Source: Rhodospirillales bacterium (lineage in GTDB: Bacteria > Pseudomonadota > Alphaproteobacteria > Rhodospirillales > Casp-alpha2). From it: DNA of 7,768 bases. Positions 6,799-7,768 of the stretch are shown piece after piece. The stretch spans positions 1-7,768 of the forward strand of contig JAJFIE010000285.1 of the NCBI GenBank assembly GCA_021775275.1, given 5' to 3'. The position numbers were made by a program, and so were the translations under genes. How positions within the stretch are numbered: position 1 is the first letter of the stretch; each line of letters opens with the position of its first letter. Under the pieces are notes generated by a model. That model had not been told where the DNA came from and did no database searches. It saw only the letters and a list, made by a program, of their open reading frames with translations.

Positions 6799-6806
6799 CT
6801 GGACTG
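6787..6806. repeat. 8-bp direct repeat CTGGACTG with 12-bp period
   Basis: CTGGACTG occurs at 6787-6794 and again at 6799-6806, separated by ATAT, immediately before the ATG at 6811. It lies in the short gap after the MFS gene and may be a small local duplication or a repeated binding site. Confidence 0.35.
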
Positions 6807-6810
6807 CGCC

Positions 6811-7125
6811 ATGACTGATGATCCCGTCGACAAAGCCATTTCCCTTCTTAACGCCGCGTTGGCCCTTGATCCGCGCGCCATAACTGATCTGGTCAACATG
6901 CGGGTGAAGTGCAACAAGGATCTGGCCAATCACCCGACCATTCAGTCAGGCCAGTATCAGGATGTTTACCGGGTCGGCTTTCTGGGCTTGATGAACGGGG
7001 CGTTGAGCGATTCGCCCACTGGCGTCATCGGCGCTGAAGGTCCCATGGACGAAACCACCGGTCATTTCATTAAGATCAAGCGGTTCATCGATCTGCGCCG
7101 GGAACGCCTCGATGTCTTGACCTGA
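6811..7125 (+). CDS. Hypothetical small protein, 104 residues
   Basis: I cannot name this protein's family. It is soluble with no signal peptide or membrane segment. The N-terminal half is helical (DKAISLLNAALALDPRAITDLVNMRV), followed by KCNKDLANHPTIQSG (37-51), which has the look of a conserved core, and a stretch with GFLGLMNGAL (56-65). The C-terminal part is mixed and ends in a basic helix (IKIKRFIDLRRERLDVLT). The sense frame runs unbroken from ATG to TGA with amino-acid composition typical of a real protein, and the overlapping minus-strand frames look like shadows. No clear Shine-Dalgarno precedes the ATG. The gene is 37 bp downstream of the MFS gene and ends in a terminator-like hairpin, so it may be the last gene of that unit or have its own start. 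I recall similar short proteins of unknown role being scattered in bacteria and phages, but I cannot check this. Confidence 0.72.
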   Translation: MTDDPVDKAISLLNAALALDPRAITDLVNMRVKCNKDLANHPTIQSGQYQDVYRVGFLGLMNGALSDSPTGVIGAEGPMDETTGHFIKIKRFIDLRRERLDVLT

Positions 7126-7144
7126 CGGTCAAATTGTATTTTTT
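7117..7144 (+). terminator. Probable intrinsic terminator with the stop codon in its loop
   Basis: TTGACC (7117-7122) and GGTCAA (7127-7132) are perfect 6-bp complements around a TGAC loop. A T-rich stretch with six consecutive T (7139-7144) follows after six bases. The TGA stop of the 104-residue gene (7123-7125) lies in the loop. The stem is short and the T run is slightly offset, so efficiency is uncertain. Confidence 0.5.
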
Positions 7145-7170
7145 GTCCCGCTACGCGTACTCTATATCAT
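7143..7170 (+). promoter_or_regulatory. Sigma70-like promoter for the sensor-kinase-like gene
   Basis: TTGTCC (7143-7148, 4 of 6) is followed by 16 bp and TATCAT (7165-7170, 5 of 6 to TATAAT) in a locally AT-rich stretch. A start near 7177 would leave about 15 nt before the ATG at 7192. The -35 box begins at the end of the preceding terminator's T run. Confidence 0.42.
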
Positions 7171-7191
7171 AATCATAGAACATACCAAAAT

Positions 7192-7768
7192 ATGCTAAAC
7201 TGGGCATTTTCGAATCTTAAGAAAGCTAACGAAACCGTGGCATTCAAACCAGTAAGCATTGAAACTGAAACGAAAGACCGCGCTGTGCCGGATGATGCCG
7301 AAAGCGCCAGCCGGGAATTATTGTCCGCCATCAGTCATGGCCTGCGCACGCCGCTGAATACCATTATCGGTTTCGCCGAAATGATGGAGGAAGAGCTTCT
7401 CGGTCCCATCGGCACACCACAATACCGGGAATACTCGGCCATGATCGGGCGTTCCGGTCGCAGTATTCTTGAGCATTTCGATGCCCAGGTTTCGCGCGAA
7501 CGACTGAAAGGCATCCGCAACGCCCAGGACTACGAGCATATTATCGAGCTGGCGCCGGATATGATCTGCATATGCGAGAACGGCAGGATTACCCGGATCA
7601 ATGCCGCCGGCGTCGCCCTGCTCGGTATGTGGGATAGCGACACCCTGATTGGCCGACCCTTCAGTGATTTTGTGCATAATGATTATCAGACAATTATACA
7701 CCCTGACATGGACGCTCTGGTGCAGGAAAAATACCTTGTACCCATGAAACTGGTCCGTGGCGACGGGC
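7192..7768 (+). CDS. Sensor histidine kinase-like protein, N-terminal part (H-box/DHp then PAS), truncated by window edge
   Basis: The open frame runs from the ATG at 7192 to the window end (192 codons) and continues beyond. Residues 40-104 look like a complete histidine-kinase dimerisation/phosphoacceptor helix pair: LLSAISHGLRTPLNTIIGF (43-61) is an H-box with His49, and the GPIG turn (71-74) and YREYSAMIGRSGRSILEH (78-95) form the second helix. Normally SHELRTPL is seen; here Glu is replaced by Gly50. Instead of an ATPase domain, a PAS sensor domain follows from about 114 (YEHIIELAPDMICICENGRITRINAAG, then LIGRPFSDFV at 152-161). No signal peptide or membrane helix is seen in this part, so a cytoplasmic sensor is likely. 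The ATG at 7192 is the first start in an upstream-open frame but lacks a clear Shine-Dalgarno; a GTG at 7237 is an alternative. Whether a HATPase domain or second DHp lies downstream is unknown, so kinase activity is inferred. Confidence 0.8.
   Translation, partial: MLNWAFSNLKKANETVAFKPVSIETETKDRAVPDDAESASRELLSAISHGLRTPLNTIIGFAEMMEEELLGPIGTPQYREYSAMIGRSGRSILEHFDAQVSRERLKGIRNAQDYEHIIELAPDMICICENGRITRINAAGVALLGMWDSDTLIGRPFSDFVHNDYQTIIHPDMDALVQEKYLVPMKLVRGDG

Overview
The window looks like ordinary chromosome of an alphaproteobacterium, possibly near Rhodospirillales. The clues are a class II (plant-type) DAHP synthase, a glutamyl-tRNA synthetase lacking the zinc cysteines, a YcaD-like MFS carrier and a histidine-kinase H-box of the style common in this class. 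I see no mobile element, CRISPR array, phage gene or RNA gene. The assignment rests on recognised protein families only and no search was run.

Layout, left to right. (1) Positions 1-182 hold the last 59 codons of a class II DAHP synthase (entry to the shikimate pathway). A 14-bp gap follows, then a nicotinate phosphoribosyltransferase-family gene (197-1351, NAD salvage), so the two probably share a transcript. (2) Convergent to this, with 8 bp between stop codons, lies an unrecognised 376-residue minus-strand protein (1360-2490). It has a Pro/Ala/Lys/Gln-rich N-terminal third and a helical C-terminal part. (3) A 194-bp divergent intergenic region (2491-2684) holds back-to-back sigma70-like promoters for the unknown gene and for gltX. 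The leader of the unknown gene carries five alternating copies of AGGAT and its complement ATCCT, and a 13-codon in-frame upstream ORF. (4) gltX (2685-4031) and cysS (4054-5400) form a tight aminoacyl-tRNA synthetase pair. (5) After a 134-bp gap comes a 12-TM MFS transporter (5535-6773), then a 104-residue unrecognised protein (6811-7125) whose stop codon sits in the loop of a terminator-like hairpin. (6) The window ends inside a sensor-kinase-like gene (from 7192). It begins with an H-box/dimerisation helix pair placed in front of a PAS domain, with Gly in place of the usual Glu after the phospho-accepting His.

The genes are mostly housekeeping: aromatic amino acid synthesis, NAD salvage and tRNA charging. 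They do not make up an evident new system. The parts most worth a second look are the leader of the unknown minus-strand gene, that protein itself, and the unusual domain order of the kinase-like gene at the right edge.
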